Source: Ralstonia sp. UBA689 (lineage in GTDB: Bacteria; Pseudomonadota; Gammaproteobacteria; Burkholderiales; Burkholderiaceae). From it: a stretch of DNA of 37,986 nucleotides. Below the pieces are notes generated by a model. The model saw only the letters and a program-made list of their open reading frames with translations, was not told the origin of the DNA and did not search any database. The DNA lies in the NCBI RefSeq assembly GCF_002298975.1, contig NZ_DBMV01000036.1, positions 1 through 37,986 of the forward strand, given 5' to 3'. Below, one piece after another: positions 16,474 through 23,374 of this stretch (its first letter is position 1; every line of letters starts with the position of its first letter). Both the position numbers and the translations under genes were made by a program.

Positions 16474-17952
16474 ATGAATCCTTCCTCTCACATCGTCAGC
16501 CTGGACGCCCGGCGCGCGGCGGCCCGTCCGGCTGCGGAGCAGTTGCCCGACCCGATTCCCTCGGCGCAGATGACGCTGGTCGACCAGTTGACCGAGTGGG
16601 CGCGCATGCGCATCGACGAGCGCGTCTTTCGCGCCGGCATGCGCATGCCGTCGATCCGGCAACTGGCGCAGGAGAAGAGCATCTCGCGCTTCACGGTGGT
16701 CGAGGCATATGAGCGGCTGGTGGCGCAGGGCTATCTGGAATCGCGTCGCGGCTCAGGCTTCTACGTGAAGGAGCGGCACGTGCCGCTGCCCGAGGAGCCG
16801 GCCGCGCCGCCGGCCACCGCCGCACGCAAGATCGACGTGACCTGGCTGCTGCGGAACATGTTCCATTCTGCGGAGCCCCGCAGGGCGCCGGGTGTGGGCT
16901 TCTTGCCCAATGGGTGGCTGGACGGCGAACTGATCGCCAACGCGCTGCGCTCGCTGGGGCGACTGAACGGCAACCAATTTCTGTCGCTTGGCACGCCGCA
17001 GGGCTTCTTGCCGCTGCGCCAGCAACTGCAAACACGGCTGGCCGAGCTGGAAATTGGTGCGCGACCCGAACAGATCGTGGTGACCTCGGGGATCACAGCC
17101 TCACTTGACCTGATTGCGCGTCAGTATGTGCAGCCGGGCGACACGGTGCTCGTGGGCGATCCGGCGTGGTTTCTGATGTTCGGCCGCTTTGCCGCCCAGG
17201 GTGCGCAGGTGATTGGTGTGCCCTATACCACCGAGGGGCCGGACTTGGTCGCGCTGGAAGGGTTGGTACAGGCGCGTCGCCCCAAGCTGCTGGTCATCAA
17301 CTCGATCCTGCACAACCCGACCGGTACGTCGCTCTCGGCTGCCAAGGCATTCCAGTTGTTGCGGTTGGCTGAGCAGTACGGCTTTCTGATCGTTGAAGAC
17401 GACATTTATGGCGATCTTGCACCGCCCGGTTATCAGGCGACGCGGCTTGCAAGCCTGGATCAGTTACGCCGGGTGATTTACCTGAACAGCTTTTCGAAAA
17501 CGCTGGCGGTGAACTTGCGCGTGGGTTTCATTGCCTGCCATCCGGAACTGGCCAAGAACCTGACCGATGCCAAGCTGCTGACAGGGTTTGCTACGCCCGA
17601 GATCAACGAACGCGTGCTCTACAAGATCCTCACCGAAGGCCAATATCGCAAGCACGTTGAACGCGTGCGCGGCCGCCTGGACCGTGCGCGCGATGCCGTT
17701 CAGCGGAACCTCGAGCGCATGGGCCTGAAGCTGTTTTCGCAGCAGGGCGCGGGCATGTTCCTCTGGGCCGATACCGGGCAGGACACCAACGCCATTGCCC
17801 GGGCCGGGCATGAACAGGGCTATGTGTTTGCGCCGGGGAGCTTGTTTTCGCCGTCGCAGATGCCGTCGACGTGGATGCGCTTCAATATCGCGACCAGCGC
17901 CGATCCGGACATGCTGCGGTTCCTGGCGGAGCAGCTCGATCGCGGGTCTTGA
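16474..17952 (+). CDS. MocR-type transcriptional regulator (GntR HTH fused to aminotransferase domain)
   Basis: The 492-residue protein has an N-terminal GntR winged helix (about 33-98; RMPSIRQLAQEKSISRFTVVEAYERL, ending RRGSGFYV). A linker follows, then a fold-type I aminotransferase-like domain (about 140-490). The PLP lysine is Lys342 in NSFSKTLAVNLRVGF. NPTG (281-284) and EDDIYGDL (308-315) complete the cofactor site, so PLP binding is likely intact. Such regulators sense an amino compound or PLP. It is divergent from the alaX-eamA-ridA run, with a TGTACAG dyad between them, so autoregulation and control of those genes are likely. The start follows a C10 tract with no ribosome-binding site. 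The aminotransferase at 12817-14007 resembles its C-terminal half. Confidence 0.92.
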   Translation: MNPSSHIVSLDARRAAARPAAEQLPDPIPSAQMTLVDQLTEWARMRIDERVFRAGMRMPSIRQLAQEKSISRFTVVEAYERLVAQGYLESRRGSGFYVKERHVPLPEEPAAPPATAARKIDVTWLLRNMFHSAEPRRAPGVGFLPNGWLDGELIANALRSLGRLNGNQFLSLGTPQGFLPLRQQLQTRLAELEIGARPEQIVVTSGITASLDLIARQYVQPGDTVLVGDPAWFLMFGRFAAQGAQVIGVPYTTEGPDLVALEGLVQARRPKLLVINSILHNPTGTSLSAAKAFQLLRLAEQYGFLIVEDDIYGDLAPPGYQATRLASLDQLRRVIYLNSFSKTLAVNLRVGFIACHPELAKNLTDAKLLTGFATPEINERVLYKILTEGQYRKHVERVRGRLDRARDAVQRNLERMGLKLFSQQGAGMFLWADTGQDTNAIARAGHEQGYVFAPGSLFSPSQMPSTWMRFNIATSADPDMLRFLAEQLDRGS

Positions 17953-17975
17953 AAACCGCACGCCACGCCTTATCT
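17948..17975 (+). promoter_or_regulatory. sigma-32-like heat-shock promoter of htpG
   Basis: CTTGAAA (17948-17954), a 13-nt spacer and CCTTATCT (17968-17975) match the heat-shock consensus CTTGAAA/CCCCATNT well. The -35 element overlaps the TGA stop of the MocR gene. Transcription should begin near 17983, leaving about 60 nt of leader. The leader contains a GCGGGC/GCCCGC hairpin (17992-18019). Confidence 0.75.
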
Positions 17976-18045
17976 AGCCTCACAAATTCATGCGGGCGCA
18001 CGCGCTAGGTGTAGCCCGCTTCTCTTTCCACTTTCCAGACTTTTT

Positions 18046-19977
18046 ATGCACACCATGAGCGCACCGCACGAGAAGATGGCTTTCCAGGCAGAAGTGAAGC
18101 AGCTTCTGCATCTGATGATCCACTCGCTGTACAGCAACAAGGAAATCTTCCTGCGCGAGCTGGTTTCCAATGCGTCGGATGCGGTGGACAAGCTGCGCTT
18201 TGAGGGCATCGCCAATCCGTCGCTGCTGGAAGGCGGCGGCGAGCTTGGCATCCGCATCGGCTTCGATGCCGCGGCACGCACCATCACCATTGCCGACAAC
18301 GGCATCGGCATGAGCCGCGACGAGGCCATCCGCAACCTCGGCACCATCGCCCGCTCGGGCACGCGCGAGTTCTTTAGCCAGCTCTCGGGTGACCAGCAGA
18401 AAGATGCGGCGCTGATCGGCCAGTTTGGCGTGGGCTTCTACTCCGCCTTCATCGTGGCTGACCGCGTGACAGTGGAATCGCGCCGCGCCGGCGTGGCCGC
18501 CAATGAAGGCGTGCGCTGGGAAAGCGCGGGCGACGGCGAATTCACCGTCGATACGATTGAGCGCGCCGAGCGCGGCACCACGATCACGCTGCACCTGCGC
18601 GAGGGCGAGGATGATTTCCTCTCCGCCTGGCGCGTCAAGTCGGTCGTGCAGAAGTATTCGGATCACATCTCCCTGCCGATCCAGATGCGCAAGGAAGCGT
18701 GGGACGAAGAGAAGAAAACGATGGTCGCCCAGGACGAGTGGGAAACCATCAACCAGGGCAGCGCCCTGTGGGCCCGCCCGCGTGCCGACGTGACCGACGA
18801 TCAGTACATCGCGTTCTACCAGCACATTGCCCACGAAGACGGCAAGCCGCTCGCCTGGACGCACAACCGCGTGGAAGGCCGCAGCGAATACACGCAACTG
18901 CTCTACATCCCGACCAACGCGCCGTTCGACCTGTGGGACCGCGAGCGCCGCAGCGGCCTGAAGCTGTACGTCAAGCGCGTCTTCATCATGGACGACGCCG
19001 AGCAACTGCTGCCGGGCTACCTGCGCTTCGTCAAGGGCGTGATCGATTCGGCCGACCTGCCGCTGAACGTCTCGCGCGAAATCCTGCAGGAAAGCCGCGA
19101 CGTGAAGGCCATCCGCGAGGGCTCGACCAAGCGCGTGCTGGGCATGCTCGAATCGATGGCCGAGTCCGATGATGCAGCCGAAAAAGAGAAGTACGCCACC
19201 TTCTGGCAGCACTTCGGCCAGGTGCTCAAGGAAGGCATCGGTGAAGACCACGCCAACAAGGACCGCATCGCCAAGCTGCTGCGCTTTGCTTCCACGCACA
19301 ACGACGACAGCGCACAGACCGTCTCGCTGGCCGACTACCTCGGCCGCATGAAGGAAGGTCAGGACAAGATCTACTACGTGACGGCCGAGAACTGGACGGC
19401 TGCCAAGTCGAGCCCGCACCTGGAAGTCTTCCGCAAGAAGGGCGTGGAAGTGCTGCTGCTGACCGACCGCGTGGACGAGTGGATGCTCTCGTTCCTGCAC
19501 GACTTCGAAGAGAAGGAGCTGGTGTCGGTCGCGCGCGGCGATCTCGACCTCGGTGCAATGGAAGACGAGGCCGAGAAAGCCGAGCAAGCCAAGGTGGAAG
19601 GCGAGTTCAAAGCGCTGGTCGACGCTGCCCGTGCCGTGCTGGCCGACAAGGCCAAGGACGTGCGTATCACGCACCGTCTGACCGATTCGCCGTCGTGCCT
19701 GGTGGCCGATGAGGGTGACATCAGCGGCACGCTGGCGCGTCTGTTGAAGCAGGCCGGCCAGAAGGCGCCCGACACCAAGCCGGTGCTGGAGCTGAACCCG
19801 ACGCACCCGCTGGTGCGTAAGCTGGCGCTGCTGGAGACCATCACGGGCAACGAAGCCGACCGTGCTGCCTTTGAGGATCGCCTGCACGTGCTATTCGATC
19901 AGGCACTGCTGGCTGAAGGGGGTTCTCTGACAGATCCGGCGGCCTACGTGCAGCGCGTGAACCGCCTGCTGGCCTGA
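18046..19977 (+). CDS. htpG: molecular chaperone HtpG (Hsp90)
   Basis: The 643-residue protein is a full-length bacterial Hsp90. The GHKL ATPase domain shows ELVSNASDA (catalytic Glu38, Asn42), DNGIGM (84-89) and GQFGVGFYSAF. The middle domain contains LYVKRVFIMDDAEQLLPGYLRFVKG and LPLNVSREILQ. The C-terminal dimerisation domain lacks the eukaryotic MEEVD tail, as expected. ATG 18046 or ATG 18055 could start it; neither has a strong ribosome-binding site. The sigma-32-like promoter just upstream matches heat induction. It is a cytoplasmic refolding chaperone working with DnaK. The glycosylase gene starts 20 nt after it. Confidence 0.97.
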   Translation: MHTMSAPHEKMAFQAEVKQLLHLMIHSLYSNKEIFLRELVSNASDAVDKLRFEGIANPSLLEGGGELGIRIGFDAAARTITIADNGIGMSRDEAIRNLGTIARSGTREFFSQLSGDQQKDAALIGQFGVGFYSAFIVADRVTVESRRAGVAANEGVRWESAGDGEFTVDTIERAERGTTITLHLREGEDDFLSAWRVKSVVQKYSDHISLPIQMRKEAWDEEKKTMVAQDEWETINQGSALWARPRADVTDDQYIAFYQHIAHEDGKPLAWTHNRVEGRSEYTQLLYIPTNAPFDLWDRERRSGLKLYVKRVFIMDDAEQLLPGYLRFVKGVIDSADLPLNVSREILQESRDVKAIREGSTKRVLGMLESMAESDDAAEKEKYATFWQHFGQVLKEGIGEDHANKDRIAKLLRFASTHNDDSAQTVSLADYLGRMKEGQDKIYYVTAENWTAAKSSPHLEVFRKKGVEVLLLTDRVDEWMLSFLHDFEEKELVSVARGDLDLGAMEDEAEKAEQAKVEGEFKALVDAARAVLADKAKDVRITHRLTDSPSCLVADEGDISGTLARLLKQAGQKAPDTKPVLELNPTHPLVRKLALLETITGNEADRAAFEDRLHVLFDQALLAEGGSLTDPAAYVQRVNRLLA

Positions 19978-19996
19978 TCGGATCTTTGCCTACAGC

Positions 19997-20512
19997 GTGA
20001 CGCTCAAGCGATGCTTTCCGCCCGTGGTCGACGCGCATACGCGCGTGTTGATCCTGGGCAGCCTGCCTGGGGAGGCATCGCTTGCGCAAGCGCAGTATTA
20101 CGCCTACAAGCACAACCAGTTCTGGCGATTGATCGGCGATGTCATTGGCGAGGAACTGCCTGGCATCGCCTATGCCGAGCGGCTGCAAACACTCCTGGCG
20201 CACCGCGTCGGCCTATGGGATGTGGTGGCCGAAGCGAAGCGCGAGGGCAGCCTCGATAGCAAGATTCGCGATCACGCCGGCAACGATCTGGCTGGCTTGA
20301 TCGCATCCTTGCCCAGGCTGGCGGTGATTGCCTTCAACGGGGGCACCGCCGCTCGCATCGGCATGAAGGCGCTGGGTGAGATCGGCAACGATCACGCCGT
20401 CGTCAAACTACCCTCCAGCAGCCCGGCCTACACGATGTCCTACTCTGACAAGCTGCACGCCTGGCAGACGCTGCGGGCGTGGCTGTCGATGCCGGCGCGT
20501 TCAATGCGGTAG
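19997..20512 (+). CDS. hypoxanthine-DNA glycosylase (DNA-deoxyinosine glycosylase, UDG superfamily family 6)
   Basis: The 171-residue protein belongs to the uracil-DNA-glycosylase fold. Motif 1 is GSLPGEASL (21-29), followed by YYAYKHNQFW with Asn40 at the position typical of this family. The late motif is SSSPAYTMSY (about 138-147). Family 6 enzymes excise hypoxanthine, the deamination product of adenine, from DNA. The start is GTG 19997; no alternative start exists in frame before the core. It follows htpG by 20 nt and may be co-transcribed with it, so it could be heat induced; this is inference. It is convergent with the PilJ-domain gene. Confidence 0.85.
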   Translation: MTLKRCFPPVVDAHTRVLILGSLPGEASLAQAQYYAYKHNQFWRLIGDVIGEELPGIAYAERLQTLLAHRVGLWDVVAEAKREGSLDSKIRDHAGNDLAGLIASLPRLAVIAFNGGTAARIGMKALGEIGNDHAVVKLPSSSPAYTMSYSDKLHAWQTLRAWLSMPARSMR

Positions 20513-20535
20513 CGGACGGGCGCGCGTCGGACGCG

Positions 20536-21330
20536 CTATCGGGCCACGCCCTCATACAGGCCCGTCACGTCATCCATCACCTGAAGAATGCGCTCGCTTG
20601 TCGTGGCGACGTTTCTCAACTGCTCCGCGCGGGTGCCTTCCGATTGTTTGAGCGCCTCTGCGAAGAAGAGCCACTGCGTGTTGGCCAATTGCAGTTCGTT
20701 GCGGATCGCCGCGGTGTTCTGCGGCGCCGAGGTGAGCAGCGCCTGAGCCGCGGCAAATTCCTTCATGGCCGAATCGAGTTCCTGCGTCATCTGCGCAGAG
20801 GTGATATCCCAGGCGCGGAACATGCTGAGCTTGGCGATGCGTTGTGACAGCATCCGCTGGCGGCCAGCTACGTTGATGAGCTTGCCCGCTGATGTGCCCG
20901 AATGCTCTTCAAGTTGCGCTGTGCCCTGTTGGGCGATTTTCAGTACGCCTTCGCTGGCTTGCGCGATCTTCTTTGCGTTCTCAAGGTTCGGGGCGCTGCC
21001 CGTGAGCAACTGCTTGTAGACGAGCCAGTTCTGCTCAAGCTTGGCGTAGGTGTCCTTGATCTCGGGCGTGGGCGCGAATGCCTTCAGCTCTGCAAGCTGC
21101 CGGTCGAATAGTGCGACTGACTGATCGAGAATCTTCTTCGATTGCTCGACCTCCACACCCAGCCCAATCTGGCAATACGCCTTGGCCATGCGCTGCGACA
21201 GCATGCGTTGACGGCCTGCCTTGTTGACGGCCGCATTGATGGTCAGCGGCTGTGCGCAGGTGTTCGCCACCAGACCGGAGAGCAGGGCTGCGCAGACCAG
21301 CAAGCGGATGAAGTACAGGTAGGGCCTCAA
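20536..21330 (-). CDS. secreted double PilJ-domain protein
   Basis: The 264-residue protein has a signal peptide or anchor (about 1-26) and then two tandem domains of the type IV pili methyl-accepting chemotaxis transducer N-terminal family (PilJ). Each domain begins with nearly the same motif: NKAGRQRMLSQRMAK (36-50) and INVAGRQRMLSQRIAK (152-167). This points to internal duplication. Both domains are helical and lack any cytoplasmic signalling region, so the protein probably works in the periplasm. I place the start at TTG 21330 because GGAG lies 6 nt upstream and the signal sequence starts there. An upstream ATG would add an implausible Arg-rich extension. It lies 19 nt after the other PilJ gene. 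The ligand is unknown. Confidence 0.75.
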   Translation of the reverse strand: MRPYLYFIRLLVCAALLSGLVANTCAQPLTINAAVNKAGRQRMLSQRMAKAYCQIGLGVEVEQSKKILDQSVALFDRQLAELKAFAPTPEIKDTYAKLEQNWLVYKQLLTGSAPNLENAKKIAQASEGVLKIAQQGTAQLEEHSGTSAGKLINVAGRQRMLSQRIAKLSMFRAWDITSAQMTQELDSAMKEFAAAQALLTSAPQNTAAIRNELQLANTQWLFFAEALKQSEGTRAEQLRNVATTSERILQVMDDVTGLYEGVAR

Positions 21331-21349
21331 GTGAATCTCCGTGTCTTGA

Positions 21350-22081
21350 TCAACGCAACGACATGTGCCAGGACGTTTGCGATGCCGGTTTCGATTTGCG
21401 ATCTGCGCCCGTGCCGGACTGCGCGGCGTCGTTTGAGCCAACGACGTGGCGGATCAGTTGGTCCATTTCCTGGATGATGTCTGCAAGCACCGTGGTGATG
21501 ACCGAGAATTCCCGCCCGTACGGCCCCGCCCGCGCGGCCGAAACGCGTGCATTCATCGCGACGATGTTTGCCTGCATCGAAATACGGCTGAGGTGTTCAG
21601 CGATCTCGGCCTGACGCTTGCGCAGGGCGATTTCGCACACGTGCATTGTCTGTTGATAGGCCTGGGTGATGGTTTGCAGCAGATCAAGTATCGGTGTGGC
21701 TTGCGCCACCAGCGCGTCGAGGGAGGGGTTCCGCTGGGCGGTACCTGCGGTCAAGGTATCCATGGCGGTTTTGGCCAGGACAATGAAATCGCGGACACGC
21801 GCGTCGCCCCGCAGCTTGCCAAAGTACAACTGCCGCAAGTCGTCGGAGAACGCGCCCGGCAAACGCGCATTGCCCTCGACAAGATCCGCATGCGCTGCCG
21901 CAAACGTCGCCAAGCAGGTGCGTGCGATCTCGAGCGCGGCCGCCTCACCCTTCGCGGCCAGCAGCATCTGCAGCACGATCCGTTGCGACAGCATGCGCTG
22001 CCTTCCGGACAGGTTGATCAGCTCGCCAATGGTCTCGACGGAGATTTCAGCCGGAAATGTCTGGTTCAGGGGCGCGTTCAT
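21350..22081 (-). CDS. soluble PilJ-domain protein with a short MCP-tip-like helix
   Basis: The 243-residue protein has no signal peptide or membrane helix. It starts with a PilJ-type domain (LINLSGRQRMLSQRI, 22-35). Residues 167-205 resemble the tip of a methyl-accepting chemotaxis protein: ISMQANIVAMNARVSAARAGPYGREFSV against the classical QTNLLALNAAIEAARAGE.GRGFAVV. The acidic residues of the usual tip are replaced (AIEAARAGE becomes RVSAARAGP) and only one short helical hairpin is present. It may therefore be a cytoplasmic sensor that meets the CheA/CheW array or a degenerate relative; I cannot tell. It is co-transcribed with the secreted PilJ protein. The start ATG 22081 has AAGG upstream. 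Confidence 0.72.
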   Translation of the reverse strand: MNAPLNQTFPAEISVETIGELINLSGRQRMLSQRIVLQMLLAAKGEAAALEIARTCLATFAAAHADLVEGNARLPGAFSDDLRQLYFGKLRGDARVRDFIVLAKTAMDTLTAGTAQRNPSLDALVAQATPILDLLQTITQAYQQTMHVCEIALRKRQAEIAEHLSRISMQANIVAMNARVSAARAGPYGREFSVITTVLADIIQEMDQLIRHVVGSNDAAQSGTGADRKSKPASQTSWHMSLR

Positions 22082-22130
22082 GTCATGCCTTGCAGGTGGT
22101 GTCGACTTTGGCGCGTGTTCGCGTTGACCA

Positions 22131-22202
22131 AAGAAAAAGCGCCCCGAAGCGAGCGGCCCGCGTGCCGGTTGCCCGGGTTGCTGCCATTTCGCTTCGGAGC
22201 GC
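22131..22202 (-). terminator. large inverted repeat with T run in the leader of the PilJ operon
   Basis: Arms of 14 bp at 22139-22152 and 22189-22202 (GCGCCCCGAAGCGA and TCGCTTCGGAGCGC) pair with one mismatch around a 36-nt GC-rich loop. On the minus strand the second arm is followed at once by TTTTTCTTT. It reads as an intrinsic terminator placed about 50 nt before the ATG of the PilJ-MCP gene, so it may be an attenuator, or may stop antisense transcription. The remaining part of the 22082-22532 gap holds a second hairpin (CGCCCC-TTGC-GGGGCG, 22215-22230). I see no further gene in it. Confidence 0.5.
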
Positions 22203-22532
22203 CGTTGCCCCGGACGCCCCTTGCGGGGCGCGTCATTGCGACTTGCCAATGTGGATCGGGGCCGCCATTGGCCCCTGTGCTTGCCCATGCAATAGCCATG
22301 CCACGCTTTACGTGTGGGCGCGCTGGTGCGCAGGCGGGCTTCGACCCCAATCCGGCAATGTACGGTGGGGCTGGCTGCACTAATCTCGTGCTACATGCAT
22401 CATGCCGAGGCGCGTGCGGGAGCATCCGCCATTGTTTCCCCATCGTTGAGCAGCAGCAGGGCGGTCCGGCCTACACTGTGTGCCCTGCGCATAAGAGCGC
22501 AACATCGTATGAGACCAAGGGGAGCGTTTCAG

Positions 22533-23045
22533 ATGACCACACTTTCGATGTACGAGTTTCTGGTGCCGACCGTCAACCACATGCTCGGCAACCTGTCGGT
22601 CTTGCTCGACAAGGCTGCCGCGCACGCAGAAGCCAGGAAGTTTGACCCAGCCAACCTGTTGAGCGCGCGCCTGGCGCCCGACATGTATCCGCTGGTGCGA
22701 CAGGTGCAGATTGCCTGCGACGCAGCCAAGGGCGCAGCCGCGCGTCTGTCGGGCAACAACCCGCCGTCGCACCCCGATGTCGAGACGACCATTCCCGAGC
22801 TGAAGGAGCGCATCGCCAAGACGCTGGATTTCGTCAACAGCATCGACCCGGCGGCCTTTGCCGGCAGCGAGGACCATTCGATCACACTCAAGACGCCGAC
22901 GCGCGAGCTGCAGTTCGTTGGCCTCGATTACCTGCGCGATTTCGCGCTGCCGAACCTCTATTTCCACGTCACCACCGCCTACGCGCTGCTGCGGCACAAC
23001 GGTGTGGAGATCGGCAAGTTTGATTATCTTGGCCGGCCGGATTGA
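22533..23045 (+). CDS. DUF1993 family protein
   Basis: The 170-residue protein matches the DUF1993 family in length and pattern: an N-terminal helix MYEFLVPTVNHMLGNLSVLLDKAAAHA, then LAPDMYPLVRQVQIACDAAKGAAARLSG, and a C-terminal LPNLYFHVTTAYALLRHNGVEIGKFDYLG. The fold is expected to be a DinB-like four-helix bundle. The histidines in YFHVTTAYALLRHNG could bind metal. The function is unknown. AAGGGGAG precedes ATG 22533. It is a single gene, divergent from the PilJ operon. Its stop codon lies inside a long hairpin structure. Confidence 0.85.
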   Translation: MTTLSMYEFLVPTVNHMLGNLSVLLDKAAAHAEARKFDPANLLSARLAPDMYPLVRQVQIACDAAKGAAARLSGNNPPSHPDVETTIPELKERIAKTLDFVNSIDPAAFAGSEDHSITLKTPTRELQFVGLDYLRDFALPNLYFHVTTAYALLRHNGVEIGKFDYLGRPD

Positions 23046-23112
23046 GTGTCGCCGGGGGTAGGGCGGCGCGGTGGTTTTCTGCGCCGCCTCGGCGTTGGGC
23101 TCTCGACACTCA
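23043..23112 (+). other. nested stem-loop element after DUF1993
   Basis: TGAGTGTCG (23043-23051) pairs perfectly with CGACACTCA (23104-23112). Inside it GGCGGCGC (23062-23069) pairs perfectly with GCGCCGCC (23081-23088). The outer stem includes the TGA stop of the DUF1993 gene. No T run follows, so it is not a standard terminator. The rest of the gap to 23374 holds one weaker terminator-like hairpin and no recognisable gene. Confidence 0.6.
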
Positions 23113-23174
23113 GGGCACTGCCGGACGTTGCCTTCAGTCTAGGGGCGCAAGGTGGCTGTCAGAGTCAGAGTGCA

Positions 23175-23206
23175 GTCGGCTATGTTGGCCGACGGCTCCT
23201 CTTTTT
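23175..23206 (+). terminator. possible terminator of the DUF1993 transcript
   Basis: GTCGGC (23175-23180) and GCCGAC (23188-23193) form a 6-bp stem with a 7-nt loop. A T5 run follows, but 8 nt further on, so the fit is imperfect. Confidence 0.35.
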
Positions 23207-23374
23207 GCCTGTTTCGTCACGCTCGTCCATCTCATGGTCGGATACGACATCGCCGCACTTTCGGATGGCCGTTACCGAACCGTGTTCTATAGTCCTTAGC
23301 AGCGGCGTCCTTCTACAAGAAGCCCGTGGTACCCGCACCGTACCGATCCATGACTTTGCCCCATCTGCAAGGAC

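Noticed and set aside
17980..19887. 635-residue open frame antisense to htpG
   Set aside because: It is a mirror of codon bias in a highly GC-rich gene. The sense protein is unmistakably HtpG.
23041..23112. Integron attC site
   Set aside because: A GTTGGGC box is present, but it lies inside the structure and there is no matching RYYYAAC box at the other end. No integrase or cassette array is seen.
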